Program-made: the position numbers and the translations under genes
Shown: positions 1 through 10,330 of the stretch, one piece after another
How positions within the stretch are numbered: position 1 is the stretch's first letter
Layout of the letters: each line of letters opens with the position of its first letter
Origin: Chara braunii
Taxonomy: Eukaryota; Streptophyta; Charophyceae; Charales; Characeae
DNA: 53,916 bases
Direction: 5' to 3'
NCBI GenBank assembly: GCA_003427395.1
Contig: BFEA01000069.1
Coordinates: forward strand, 933,181 to 987,096
The notes under the pieces: generated by a model
The model's input: only the letters and a program-made list of their open reading frames with translations
Told to the model about the DNA's origin: nothing
Databases searched by the model: none

Positions 1-549
1 GGGGAGCACTCTTTGCCCCGAGAAATGGGATCCTTTGGCCGCGGTGTGTTGGGAACCTTTGGCTGGGAATTCGCCTACAAGACTCGAGGACAGGAAGCAG
101 GTGTGCGGTGAGTGGAACGACAGGAAAAGACAAACGGGCGTGTTGGAGGGAAAAGGGGGAAAAGGCGACGATAATCACGAAGGGGAGAAGAAAGAAGGAG
201 AAATGGCGGAGGAGGAAGCGGCGGAAAGAGGGCAAAGGAGAGAGGCCGGAAGGACGTGGCGGCAGTGGGTATGAGAGGCAAGTGAAGAGACAAGGACTGA
301 GACAGATGGCCGCATGGCGATCTTACTCAGGGCTTTTATAATGGAGTGCGGCGGATAGCGGAGAACTCGAAACCTCGGTTGAAGTTATAGATCCCCCTGC
401 AACAAAAAGTCCGTACTCGTTTGCCGCCCGACCGCGGCAAAATGTCCGATAGGCCCACGAAAGCCCGTGGCGAAAGTTACGGATCCCCCACTCGCCTCAA
501 GACTTCCGGAGCCTGCGACGCTTCGAGGGGGGATCTATTATCGGGGCCA

Positions 550-554
<5 letters not shown>
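1..554. other. Unassigned GC/AG-rich sequence
   Basis: I see no gene here. Several short overlapping frames are open on both strands because of purine-rich composition, but none shows a recognisable domain. It ends at a long CT microsatellite. Confidence 0.4.
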
Positions 555-640
<86 letters not shown>

Positions 641-665
641 CTGTCTGTGTGTCCGTCGCTGTCTG
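555..665. repeat. (CT)n microsatellite with GT-rich tail
   Basis: An uninterrupted CT tract of about 39 units (to about 632) passes into TGTG/TCTG-rich sequence. The long Ser-Leu reading frames across it are products of the dinucleotide repeat and are not a protein. Confidence 0.95.
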
Positions 666-892
666 TGTGTGTTGTCACCTTCGCTTGTCTGTGTGTGTGT
701 TGTTATATTCGCTATACGCTAAAAAAAAGCATGACTGTGCCGGACTGTTTCGTCGGACTTTCACCGACCCCGACAGTCTGCCCAGGATGCATTTGACTGA
801 TGGATAAGGACTCACCACGTCGCGCAGAGTTAGCAATAGCCCTGAGAAAAGTCGTAGGCCTTATTCAAACAGCCCTGTAATCCTAGCAGACT

Positions 893-960
893 CAGTGTGT
901 GTGTGTGTGTATGTGCGTGCGTGCGCGCGTGTGTGTGTGTGCGTGCTTGCGTGCGTGCGT
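893..960. repeat. (GT)n / (GTGC)n microsatellite
   Basis: A GT tract is interspersed with GCGT units. No gene is supported in the surrounding 670-1130 stretch. Confidence 0.85.
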
Positions 961-1169
961 GTTTTGCCCTGTATATGCGTGCCTGTGGGGGCTCTATTTC
1001 CCGTCACGCTCTCTCTGGTGCATACTGCGTGTCCGCTCGTGGCTGACGGCGTCTCCTTGCAGTCAAGGCTGCGACCTGTTTCGTCCTCAAGCTATCGATC
1101 ACAAATGTCCTCCGGAGGACACCTGATGCTTAGGGCCTCGCCATGCCACTGTCAAAAAGAAAAAGGGGA

Positions 1170-1484
1170 GAGCCACAAAACCTCCCCGCGACGAAACCTT
1201 TGTATCCATTTCCCCCCAAAAGGGGAAAAAGGTGCCGCAAACCCCAAGTGATTTGACTCCGAAAGTGTTTGCGACTCCTTTTTCCCCGTTTGGGGGGAAG
1301 TGGATACAAAGGAGTCATTTTTGCACCCTGCAAGTTACACATCGGCCGATGTGTAAAACTGGCGGGGAAGTGTTTTGCAGGGTGCAAAAATGACTCCCAA
1401 ATTGTTTTTGGGGTCTGCGGCACCTTTTTTCCCCGTTTGGGGGGAAATGGATACAAAGGTTTCGTCGCGGAGAGGTCTTATGAC
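1170..1484. mobile_element. Nested foldback (MITE-like) element
   Basis: The left arm (about 1170-1250) reappears as its reverse complement at about 1410-1484, sharing the CGCGACGAAACCTTTGTATC core and the C8/A4/G4 tract. A second hairpin lies inside it: 1311-1333 pairs with 1374-1397 (TTTTGCACCCTGCA core). At the centre is a perfect 22-bp palindrome at 1335-1356. A third copy of the CCCC...GGGG motif lies at 1278-1312. Outer traces (about 1138-1160 against 1670-1705) suggest a larger original foldback. No transposase is present. Confidence 0.75.
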
Positions 1485-1754
1485 TTTTCCCAAAGAAAAA
1501 AGTACCCAGTGTGAGAGGAGAATGTCGGTCTTGCCGTCGACAAGACTTTTCCCAAACTACCGGTGCGCCCACTCAATGTCGGTATGGTCGCCACACAACT
1601 CTCAAAATGGAAAAGACAAAAATGTGGCGGGTGCACCTGCCCATGTTCCACCGAGAAGCTCATTCTCATTTTGCACATTTCGACAGTGGTGTCGCTATGC
1701 CCTACGTGTGAAGTGAAGAGTCCGAACAAAAACCAGGGTCAAATCACAAAAAGG

Positions 1755-1885
1755 AAAAACGAAACAAAAATGCAGTGCATGTTCACTAGAGAGTGGCAAG
1801 ATGCATCCATTCGGTGCATGGACATTCACTCATGCATCTTGAAACTCTCTCCGTGAACATTCACACTTCCTTTTTCGTTTCGGGA
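1755..1885. repeat. Small foldback repeat
   Basis: The segment with AGGAAAAACGAAAC, GTTCACTAGAGAGT and CAAGATGCAT is repeated in inverse order and orientation as ATGCATCTTG, ACTCTCTCCGTGAAC and GTTTCG-type sequence. The two arms enclose a short centre near 1806-1826. It is a MITE-like remnant or the edge of the foldback upstream. Confidence 0.6.
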
Positions 1886-1889
1886 GTGG

Positions 1890-2253
1890 GTGATGGGGGG
1901 TGTCGAGATGCCTTCGGTTTTTCTTTTTTTCTTTTCAATGGCTTCGTGCCCAGCACAATGGGCGTATTATTGGCCCTCTCTCCACTACTCACAACATGCA
2001 CAAAAGACAAAAAATTGGCGCTGTATACTTCGGTGTTCTCCAGAGTTTTTTTTGTCGGGCACAGAGCCTACCAGACTTCGGGCCTCGCCACACCACTCCC
2101 TACTTGGGAAAATTTTAGGGAGTGCTCCCGGATGGACACGATCAGTGTGAAGCAGTCTGGCAGAAGTCGTTTGTCCCTTCGGGCTCCGCTCCCGAATCTG
2201 GGATGAAACTCTGAGGAGCGAAGGGGGTCTCTCGAAAAAAAAGCTTTGAGACA
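1890..2253. other. Unassigned spacer
   Basis: I see no gene or clear repeat between the foldback elements and the left end of the Harbinger-like element. Short T-rich reading frames are present on both strands without recognisable domains. Confidence 0.35.
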
Positions 2254-3865
2254 GGGGCTCTTTAGACACTCCTCGGGGTGTCCTCGGGGCCTGAGGAGTT
2301 TTCCTTTAGTTCACCCGAGAATTTTCCCGCCTTCGTAGCACTCATCCTCTGGACGATCCCCCCTTTAGGTCGCCCGAGGATTTTCCCGCCTTCGTTCCAC
2401 TCATCCTCTGGACGATCTCCCAAGGACTAGGTAGGCCGAGGATTTTCCCGCCTTCGTTGCACTCATCCTCTGGACGATCTCCCAAGGACGCTCCGAGGAC
2501 GGCCCGCAGGGATTTTCATAATAAAATACGCAGCTGCGGGGCTGGGCTGTGGGTGGTGGTCCATGATCTGAGGTCCGGGTGGTCAGGCGTGGTCTGCCTC
2601 CAGGCGGCGGGATAATTCAAATTTTGGTGCCGGGGTCGAAAAAAAGGAAAACGCGAGTGCGGGCCTCCCGTTTCGAAATTTGAATTTCGAAAGAGGCTGG
2701 CACGGCGTAGGAGTATCAGGTGGGGGCTGCGGTGGGCGGTGGACGATGTCATCCAGGAAGCACATCCTTGGACAGCGCGGTGGCAGGGTCGGCGCATGGA
2801 CAACCGTTCGGCCATCAGCGAGCACATCAATGAAGAAGACGTCATCACGGTTGTCGTCCTCACTGCGTGCGGATCAACAGATAGCATCCTGCGAGCTCTC
2901 ACGACGTCCTTCATCGCACCATCCCTGTGGTCGTTGCGCGTCGCATTTCGGTTGTGTGTTGGCGTATTGCCGAAGTCTGTTGCACGAGGTGAAGGCGATG
3001 TCTTCGGCACCCTGTTTGGCGATGGGGAATGTCTGCGAAGACAAGCGTTCGAAGCTGTCGACGGCGGAAAGGACAGTGGTTGTCGCGGCCGTTGCCGTTG
3101 TGCTGCTGCGCTGCCAGATGGAAAGCACTGCGGGAAGAATGAATGCGCAGCTTCGCGCTCAGAGGAGGAAGGCGACACGGTCGTTGGCGGCAGAGGGCTG
3201 GACACCACTGCCATCTGCGACGCCGTCTTCCATGTGTGCTGCGCCATGGGTTCTGGCGTTCTGCCTAGAGCCATGTGGGGACGGGCAGCAAACAGATGAC
3301 GATAGCGCACCTCAAGCAAACGGCAAAGCAGGCGACAGCAAATAGCAGACAACAGCATCCAACAAAAAAGCGCCCTCTGCCGATTTACATTGCAGTCTGC
3401 GGTGGGTGGCAGGAACGCTTGTCGGCTGAAGTATTCGAAATTGTTGACTGTTGGACCCTTTTCCGTTTGGCGCCGGGCAGCACGAGGGACTGCGACGCCT
3501 GGAAACATTCGCGGAGGCCGGCCGTCCCCCAACGGTTACCGTTGCCGTGAGTTCCCTCGAAGGCGAATGTTAGCGGTCGAACATGTCCGTGCATTGCCCG
3601 GTAGGAACTGCATTGGACCAGCCTCCAAAAAAATTGTCGTCGTCGAAGGGTGCCGCCGCCGTCCCGATTTATGTGGATACTCGGCCTCCAAGGGACCTCG
3701 TGAGGTACCTCGGGGATCGCCGCCAAATGCCTGTAGCCCGAGGACGCCCCGAGGACAGCCCGAGGAAATGTTTTCACATTGCTTTTCGGGGATCGACCCC
3801 AAGGATAGGTGGAACGATGATTTCCTCGGGGGATTTACGCGCCCAAGTAGTGTCTAACGAGCCCC
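2254..3865. mobile_element. Harbinger-like DNA transposon, non-autonomous or degraded
   Basis: The left end reads GGGGCTCTTTAGACACT. The reverse complement of the right end (3865 leftwards) reads GGGGCTCGTTAGACACT, so 16 of 17 bases match. The trinucleotide ACA flanks both ends (2251-2253 and 3866-3868), consistent with a 3-bp target duplication. GGG-starting termini and a 3-bp duplication are typical of PIF/Harbinger elements. The usual duplication is TWA, so ACA is off consensus. The GC-rich interior has overlapping open frames on both strands, the longest being 338 codons on the minus strand at 2516-3532. I recognise no transposase or Myb-like domain in any of them. Subterminal CCTCGGGG motifs occur near both ends. 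Confidence 0.6.
2300..2505. repeat. Tandem repeat of about 65-70 bp, three copies
   Basis: The string GATTTTCCCGCCTTCGT followed by CACTCATCCTCTGGACGATC recurs three times with minor changes. It lies inside the left part of the Harbinger-like element, as subterminal repeats often do. Confidence 0.85.
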
Positions 3866-4214
3866 ACAATTCGAGTGGACTGCCAGGCAGCCCGCAGACA
3901 GACTAGGAAAAATCGATACTGGTTTTTGCAGACTTGGCCTTGAAATAGCGGTTGGGTGTCAATCTCAACAGAAGGAGGTTTGAAGTTCGCAGATTGGCTG
4001 CACTGTTAAATTTCTGGGCCGATTTATCAGGTTGCTGAGCTCTAGGGAAGACAGTTTCATGATGCTAGGCCATTTTAGGTGACTGCGAAGTCCGTTTATT
4101 TGGAGCTATCAGTTTGTCCTCTTGTTAGGTGACTGCGAAGTCCATTTTTTTCGCTACTGGCTCTATCTTAAATAGGGATTTCGATACGTCAAAAGACACT
4201 CTATCGTGACGTGA

Positions 4215-4260
4215 GACCCCTGATGATTCCGGTCCGGCACCGGATGAAACGCGTAGGGTC
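4215..4260 (+). ncRNA. Hammerhead ribozyme, solo pLTR
   Basis: GACCC and GGGTC form helix I. The core CTGATGA is at 4220-4226. Helix II is TCCGGT/ACCGGA with a U-U mismatch next to the core. GAAA is at 4246-4249. Helix III is the tiny ACGCGT palindrome, followed by cleavage triplet GTA. An outer GAC/GTC pair can extend helix I. All invariant core bases are present. Such minimal ribozymes with very short helix III are known from PLE pLTRs. Confidence 0.85.
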
Positions 4261-4445
4261 GTCGGCGAAGGAGTTCGATTGAGGTTTTGACGATGATGGA
4301 CATGACGTCTATATTTGGTTCAAGCTCGATAGGTTGTATGTATTGTTCATCCTTTTAAGCCTACCATGTTACGTTCGGGAGAGTTCGACGTGTCCATTCT
4401 CTAATTTCTCTATCCTTCTCTGCCTGTTACATCTACTTTCCGCCG

Positions 4446-4448
<3 letters not shown>

Positions 4449-4529
<81 letters not shown>
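4449..4529. repeat. (CT)n microsatellite within pLTR
   Basis: About 40 CT units lie downstream of the ribozyme, in the same relative place as CT tracts in both PLE2 pLTRs. Confidence 0.95.
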
Positions 4530-4532
<3 letters not shown>

Positions 4533-5059
4533 TCTCTTCATCTCTTGATCTCTGGAGTCTCTTGTTCCGTGACTTGCATGTCTCTGTTTATGTCACGATT
4601 AAGTTGCTTAGATAGGCCCACGGGTCGATACTTTTTTTTTTTTTTTTTTTCCTCTCAAATTGGCACGAGCTGGGAACCGGGCCCAGCGTCCCTTGAATAC
4701 GTTCAGAAAAACCATCAGAAAATTTCATGACAATGAAACAAAGGGTATACTGAGGCTACTTCAGAGCTTTTTTGTAAGGAACATTCAGAGATAAACAAAA
4801 CCAGAAGAAGACTCGGGAATCCACCAAAAGTCCTCCTCACCCCACTCCGGCAAGACTTACTGCAGCAAAGCCACCATCTCTACTGCTGCTATGCCCTATT
4901 TCTGTCCTACCAGCTAGCCCCTTCACTAGCAGGACGCGTGATACCTTTCTCTCTCGATCCCTTANCTTNCCGTTACTCAGAAAAGGTACGGGAATAGACT
5001 GCAAAAGTCCTAAAAAAGCCCCCAATCCCGCAAAATCCCTAACAGATCCTTCCAAGGAT

Positions 5060-6260
5060 CTCCAACATTGTCGTATTCCCTGCCGAGCTTCCAGGCCTCA
5101 CACCCCCCATCCTGCTGGGTTACAGGGCAACACAACTCACCCCAGCTCCGGCCTGCGTCGTCTCAGCAGCAACCCTTGGTTGTCCCGTGGGATGCCCCCC
5201 CAAAGCACCCCCAGATCTCTCTACCAGGCCTCATGCCCTTGCATCAACAGGTTACAGGGCAACACCCCAGCACCGGCCAGCGTCGTTCTGGCGTCGAACA
5301 GCCTTAGGTCACCGAGTATTACAGCCTTGAAACTACCTAGAAGAGATTGCCAGGAAACCCCAGGATCCAGAAGACTTTTTAAGGACAGAACAGACTACCC
5401 CCTTTTTTTTAGAATTAAATTTAACTACGTAAAAATTCGTAATTGAAAACATAAAAAAGGCCTGGCAGGTCCTAGAAATGCTCAGAAACCCTTGGAATCC
5501 CTAACGCTCCTTCCGAGGCCTTTCAACACTGTCCTACTCCCTGCCGAGCTCTTCCAGGTCTCACACCCCACNTCCTGCTAGGTTACAGGGTGACACAACT
5601 CACCCCAGCTCCGACCAGCGTCGTCCCAGCAGCAACCCTTAGCTGTTCCGTAGGATGCCCACCCCTAAGCATCCCCATATATCTCTACCCGACCTCATGC
5701 TCCTGCATCGCAGGTCACAGGGTAACACCCCAGCTCCAGCCAGCGTCATTCTGGCATCGAGCAGCCACAAGTCCCTGAGTATAACAGCATCAAAAACCAC
5801 CTGAGAAAAGTTGTTAGGGATCCCGAGAGCCCAAAAACATTCTTAAGACCTCTGAACAGCCATCTGTAAAAAGGAAAAAAGAAGGGGGGGGAAGTCAAAA
5901 CGAAATACCAACCATCCTAAAGTCCCCCCCTCAACAAAGGAGTCGTCGGTCTCGACTTTCGGTCCTCGAACCAGAACACACTTGGTCTCATACCCCCTTC
6001 TGCATGGGTAACAGGGCACCGCAACCTTNCCCAGTACCGACCAACCTAGTTCTGTCGGATAGGAAGTGCCTTCCTCCCTCGGCAATTCCCATAGCGACAA
6101 ACCCCTGCACAGGTTACAGGGTCAGAACCCCGGCGCCGCTTGTGTTGGACGATCTGGTTATGCCTTCCACCCTCGGCATAATTCCATGGGCCTCAAGCTC
6201 CCCCCTGGGTCACAGAGCCAAGCTCCAGCACCCGCCCATGTCATCCCAGCCTCGTCCTCC
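5060..6260. repeat. Degenerate direct repeats of about 463 bp
   Basis: A block with GGTTACAGGG, CACCCCAGCTCCG and GCGTCGT motifs at about 5110-5370 recurs at about 5575-5835, an offset of 463 bp. A more diverged third copy lies at about 6005-6250. Each block carries an internal shorter copy of the GTTACAGGG...CCAGC motif. Single N bases occur at 4965, 4969, 5572 and 6029. No coding frame is conserved between the copies. Confidence 0.75.
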
Positions 6261-6384
6261 TGACCTACTCACCTTCCCCGACATCCATCCTCTGATTGAA
6301 GGCCACCTTTCCTCCTCCCATCCTCCCCTTTTTCATTCCCCCCATCCTTCCTTGATCAAAATCAAAATTATCTGAGTTTATAGA

Positions 6385-6745
6385 GTTTATAGAACTTCTA
6401 TAGGGATTTATTTGAAGAATCTTTTCAGAAATTTCTTAGAAGCTTTTATAGGAAAATATTTCGTTTATGGATCTTCTATAGGAATTTATTGGAAGAATAT
6501 TTTCAGAAATTTCTTAGAAGCTTTTATAGGAAAATATTTCAAAAATATTTTTAGAAGCTTTTATAGCAAAATATTTCAAGAAGAAGAAGTTTTTTGAAGC
6601 TTTTATTCGGAAATTATTTCGAGTTGTAGATTCAGAAGTTTCTAAGAAGCTTTTATAGGAAATTATTTCGAGAATATTTTTAAAAACTTTTCTAGGAAAA
6701 AAAATCAAGAATCAGAATTTTTTTTTTTGAAGCTTTTATAGGAAT
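6385..6745. repeat. AT-rich tandem repeat around GAAGCTTTTATAGGA
   Basis: The motif AGAAGCTTTTATAGGA followed by AATATTTC recurs about six times. The first two copies are nearly identical over about 75 bp (6399 and 6476 starts); later copies are shortened and diverged. Confidence 0.8.
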
Positions 6746-6759
6746 TCCAATACGAGGTT

Positions 6760-7685
6760 TGAAGTCTAAACCGAGCATGTCGATTATCAGAAAAATTCCA
6801 ATTGATCAGCAGAAAGAAAACGAATCAAGAAATCATAAACTGAAAAATTCAGAAGAGCACCCAATGAACAATAGAAAGAAATCGAATCAAGAAATCGTGA
6901 ACTGAGATCTTCTAGTTATCCACCCTTATAGAATCAATCATCCGTACACGTGAATCAGGAAATCTTGGTTATGAGTAGGGGGAAGCTGCCCTCTTTCCTT
7001 TCTTGTAGCCGTGTGACTTCATAAAAATCCCGTAAGAAAAAAAACCTCTGTCTCGCCTTCATCCACCCTCACTCAAACCCAACCCCTTCACCTTCGGGAG
7101 GGAAGAACAAAACTCCCTCGATCTACCTGCCCTACCAGCCTCAAGGGCCTGCCATAACACCAACACAGGCAAACGAAGGTACCAATCGGCCATCCCCCTA
7201 AACTTCTCCAACATCGGGATGGTGGGGCAACATCTCGTTGAGCTTGCAAACGAGCTACCCCAGGGAGTTCAAGCTTACCGCATAAACTTGAGTCCACCGC
7301 TCCGCAGGGCAGATGAAAGTAGACAGAGGAGACCATGCATCCTATGCCGTCATCTCCAGCCGCTCTTCTTGTGGCGCCTTAATCAGCAAACACGTGCAAA
7401 AAAGGAAAGAAAGGATGTCGAAAGGAGAAGGGTCCACAAGCTTGACTTCCATGGCGCGCCCTAAAACTTCGATATCTCGTGATCCGCTGAACCGTTTGGT
7501 CTGAAATTTGGACCACCTCAGCTCCTGAGCGTAGACCACTAGTGGTTCAAATTTCAGCTCAGGGCGTGCGCCCAATCGCGCGCAATCCTCGAGCGTGCGT
7601 GCGCGATTTTTCTTGTTGCACGCTGTTACCCGACGCGCGCGGCTCCTCTCCGTGGTGACCTTGATTGATGATTATTGGTTGTGCA
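6760..7685. other. Unassigned sequence before PLE1
   Basis: No convincing gene. A short inverted repeat (GAAATTTGGACCAC near 7500 against GTGGTTCAAATTTC near 7545) is the only structure I see. Short open frames on both strands lack recognisable motifs. Confidence 0.35.
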
Positions 7686-7870
7686 TATGAATGCTGTACG
7701 AGTGGAAGTGCCAACCATTTTATCAACGTTGTACCCGCCGTAGAAATTACACTATGTGTGTGTGACTCGTTTCTTTCGTTTGCACGTCGGATCTACCTAG
7801 GAGTAGCCGATACTGTGTTACTACGTTTTTAAACTTGGGATCACTTGCACCATTCTCTTGTTGTTGAGGG

Positions 7871-9027
7871 ATGGCGGGACTACCTCCTGGGAGGAACGAC
7901 CACTATCAGTGTGGGGCTACTTATCGCTGGATCCGTGACTATCCGCATCGGGTGCAAAAACCTGTAGTCACTGGCGTGAACGTTATCCCTACCGCTGCTC
8001 GGTTGCTTGCGCTGCCACTTCCTAATGGCTCTGCCGCTGCCTTTATTGCTAACTATGCGCCTTCATCAATGACATCCAATCAGCAACCAGCGAGCTCGGC
8101 GGGGACATCGAACTATAGGAGTCAGAGTCGACCAAATTGGTGGACTAGAAATCAAGAGAAGTTGGGCATGTGCTACAGCAAATGTATGGAAGATAGAGAG
8201 AGGGAGGCAAAGAGGAGGGAGGAGGAGCAGAGGGTGAAGAAGGAGAAGGAGGAAGAGGAAAAATGGTTAAAATGAAAGAGGGAACGTGAACAATTCGAGG
8301 CGGACATGGGTCAACGCCTTGAGAAGAAACTTCACGAATTGGGTGCCTCCATTAAGGGGAAAGGCACTTGTGAGGGTCCTATTGCTGGTGGGATGGATGA
8401 CGAGTTGACTAGGCTTAAGCTGCTTAAGCAAGAGAATGAGGATTTGAAGAAGAAGATGAGTGTACTCATGAACCAAACAAGCGACAACAAAGTCATGTAT
8501 CTTCAGCAGGAGATAATGAACCTGTGCAAGCAGCTGACGAATAAGCACATCAGCGAGGACGCGATATTTACTCTGAAGCAGGAAATTTATGAGATGAAGC
8601 AGTCAACTTATACGAAGTTGGATATGGAGAACGAGGTTGCTTGACTCAAGAAGGGGAACTGAGTTTATTGCGGGGACAGAATGAGCAGGTTACGGTTGAG
8701 GCCAATCAATGGAAGGATGAAGCATTAAGACCTGGTAATAAGAGGGGGAGCGTTGCTGTGAACACGCCTGATGGCCCGGGATGAGGTACGCTGAAACCTC
8801 GATGAACCGATAATATGCGGGACGCTGACAAGTGGAGAGAGAAATACCGGAATCTTCCCAAGTTCCATCAATTGGCTAATGTGGAAGCGGAAACCCTGAA
8901 GAAGAAGCGTGTCGAGGCCGAAATAAAACGGATGGAAGCGGAGCTACATGTTAAGAAACTCGAAGAGAAGATGAGCAAACTGATGGCGAGAGGAGATAAA
9001 ACTAGAATGGGTGGGACCATTGGATAA
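7871..9027 (+). pseudogene. PLE1 ORF1 (gag-like): knuckle remnant plus coiled coil
   Basis: This is the ORF1 of PLE1, presumably a nucleic-acid-binding, self-associating protein. It starts at ATG 7871 with MAGLP, like PLE2's MAGELP. The segment HYQCGATYRWIRDYPHR aligns with the CCHC knuckle of PLE4 (CYNCGDPNHFSRWC), but two Cys and the His are lost, so it should not bind zinc. A Pro/Ala/Ser-rich stretch follows, then a highly charged Lys/Glu coiled coil (about 8170-8280) and a leucine-heptad region (8306-8644). A TGA at 8273 interrupts the frame, and the frame continues directly after it to 8644. Further coiled-coil sequence at 8815-9027 is in a shifted frame. The copy is clearly broken. Confidence 0.75.
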
Positions 9028-9160
9028 CTAATTTAAAAGAACGTAAGGAGTATAGACCTCACCAGGTAGATTTGGCGGGAGAGCTTCAGGGGCTGAAGCG
9101 TCTAATGCGGCGACCGAGGTTAATGATCGAGAGGAGTTTATTGATGGAGAGAAGAAGAAG

Positions 9161-9298
9161 TTGAGATTGCTAAGAAAGATTGGGTTGGAGCCGTTATGCA
9201 AAGAAGCGGGTATCAAACTTGGGAGGGTTGAAGAGGTCATTTGTGAGTTGGCAGAGCATCAAGCTAAGAAGAGGTTTGGGACTTCATTGGGGAAATGA
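9161..9298 (+). pseudogene. PLE1 SAP-like module
   Basis: The frame encodes LEPLCKEAGIKLGRVEEVI followed by a helix ending in KKRFG. The pattern (Leu, two residues, Leu/Ile-Cys-Lys, Glu, Gly-Ile, then a basic residue and a second amphipathic helix) matches the same position in PLE2, PLE3 and PLE4. It resembles the helix-turn-helix layout of SAP DNA-binding domains. The frame closes with TGA at about 9296. The assignment to SAP is inference from pattern only. Confidence 0.5.
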
Positions 9299-9584
9299 GT
9301 TGTTGCGAAAGAAGCTTTTTGCTCGTTTGTTGATGTGGAGGATGACTCTTCCAAGGAGACGTGTAATGGAGAGAATGGCGATGAAAGATCCGTTGAGCTA
9401 TATGTGCTGAAGCTATGGCAACTTGCGAATGAGTGTAAGATTAAGAGGCACCTTGTCAGATCGTCTGCTTCTACCCGTGCTGCCATATTTTACCCTTCCG
9501 TGGACTCTGTCCTTCCCTCTACTGGCTTGCCTTCCTCCACCTCGGAGTCCTTGATGTCGTAACCTCTTCTTGATTCTTCTACTT

Positions 9585-9919
9585 TTTTCCTTCGTGACAA
9601 AGGGTTTAATGCTTTCTTCCGCCTTGTGGTTATCGGTCTGATCATGCGTAATGAGATTCCGTGGGCTGGTAAACTGAAAGGTTATTTACTGGACCTGCTG
9701 ACCAATTGGTATGATATGGAGAATTGCGATGGGCCGTTGGTGTACATACTGCTGTCACCTTGGCGTAGACACATGTATGTTGGGTCCACCACTAGATCTC
9801 TTTCAGTTAGGTGGGGTGAGCATGTTTATCGTGCTACGAATCTGAAAGTTATCGAGGGAGGCAAGCGTAATCATCGACTCTACTCTTGGTTGAGGCGCGA
9901 TCGTGTCACTCGCGATTGA
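9585..9919 (+). pseudogene. PLE1 ORF2 fragment: GIY-YIG endonuclease
   Basis: The fragment begins with LRDKGFNAFFRLVVIGLI, a helical lead-in conserved in the other PLEs. It continues into the endonuclease: GPLVYILLSP (GIY motif variant), MYVGSTTRSLSVRWGEHVY (YIG, catalytic Arg and His region) and RNHRLYSWLRR. The frame stops at 9918-9920, before the catalytic Glu and Asn found in PLE2-4 (the LE...N segment). In intact PLEs this domain nicks target DNA to prime reverse transcription. Here it is truncated and cannot be functional. Confidence 0.85.
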
Positions 9920-9935
9920 TGGCCCCGAAAATCTT

Positions 9936-10330
9936 CCGGGAATCGTTCATTGAAGCTTGCAACGAATTTTTAATGAATTCGCTTATGAGTTTGATTTTTT
10001 CTTTGCTTAAGGTTTTAAGAGGTTAGTTTTTCGTCAATGAAGTTTGGCACTGCTTGATCTTTAAGAACTAGGGTTGTTGATGTGTCCCTTCGTTGACGAA
10101 TTGGTAGTGATTGATATTACCCTCATTCCTATAGTACAATCTTCACCAAGATTACAATTGGGTTTCGTCGAAGGCTACAATTAGGGTTTTGTCGAAAATT
10201 GCAGTTAAGTTCTGTTGGAGCTCACGATTAGGATTCGTCAAAGATTCTAGTTAGGGTTTCGCCGGAGATTACAGTTTGTTTTCACCGAACACCACTGTAA
10301 CGGGTCGTTCAAAATTATTGCAGTTTGGGT
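9936..10330. repeat. Short degenerate repeats of about 25-30 bp, satellite-like
   Basis: From about 10130, units of the type AGGGTTTCGTCGAAGATTAC(A) recur every 25-30 bp with heavy divergence. They share the TTCGNCGAAGATTAC core with satellite S1 but lack the T-rich spacer. The part before 10130 is AT-rich with no visible gene. Confidence 0.5.

Larger units (their letters stand above)
3869..4620 (+). mobile_element. Solo pseudo-LTR of a Penelope-like element
   Basis: This segment has the same order of parts as the pLTRs of PLE2: a hammerhead ribozyme (4215-4260), about 190 bp of unique sequence, a long CT tract (4449-4529), then a T-rich end. The stretch TTAGGTGACTGCGAAGTCC occurs twice upstream of the ribozyme (about 4075 and 4125). 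No element body is attached on either side. The PLE1 remnant starts 3 kb further right, so this may be its displaced 5' pLTR or an independent solo copy. Exact ends cannot be fixed without other copies. Confidence 0.6.
7690..9935 (+). mobile_element. PLE1: 3'-truncated Penelope-like element
   Basis: The left part aligns with the internal start of PLE2: ATCAACGTTGTACCCGCCGTAGAAATTACAC here against CTCAACGTTGTAACTCCCGTAGAAATTAGAC there (both split here only for description). It carries the shared order of zinc-knuckle remnant, coiled coil, SAP-like module and GIY-YIG domain. Similarity stops just after the GIY-YIG segment at about 9920, so linker, RT and 3' pLTR are missing. No flanking duplication is identifiable. 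Confidence 0.8.

Noticed and set aside
421-807. 128-codon frame with a Ser-Leu run
   Set aside because: Produced by the CT microsatellite.
2516-3532. 338-codon minus-strand frame
   Set aside because: Long, but in GC-rich sequence where several frames on both strands are open. No domain, no conserved motif. Kept only as a comment on the Harbinger-like element.
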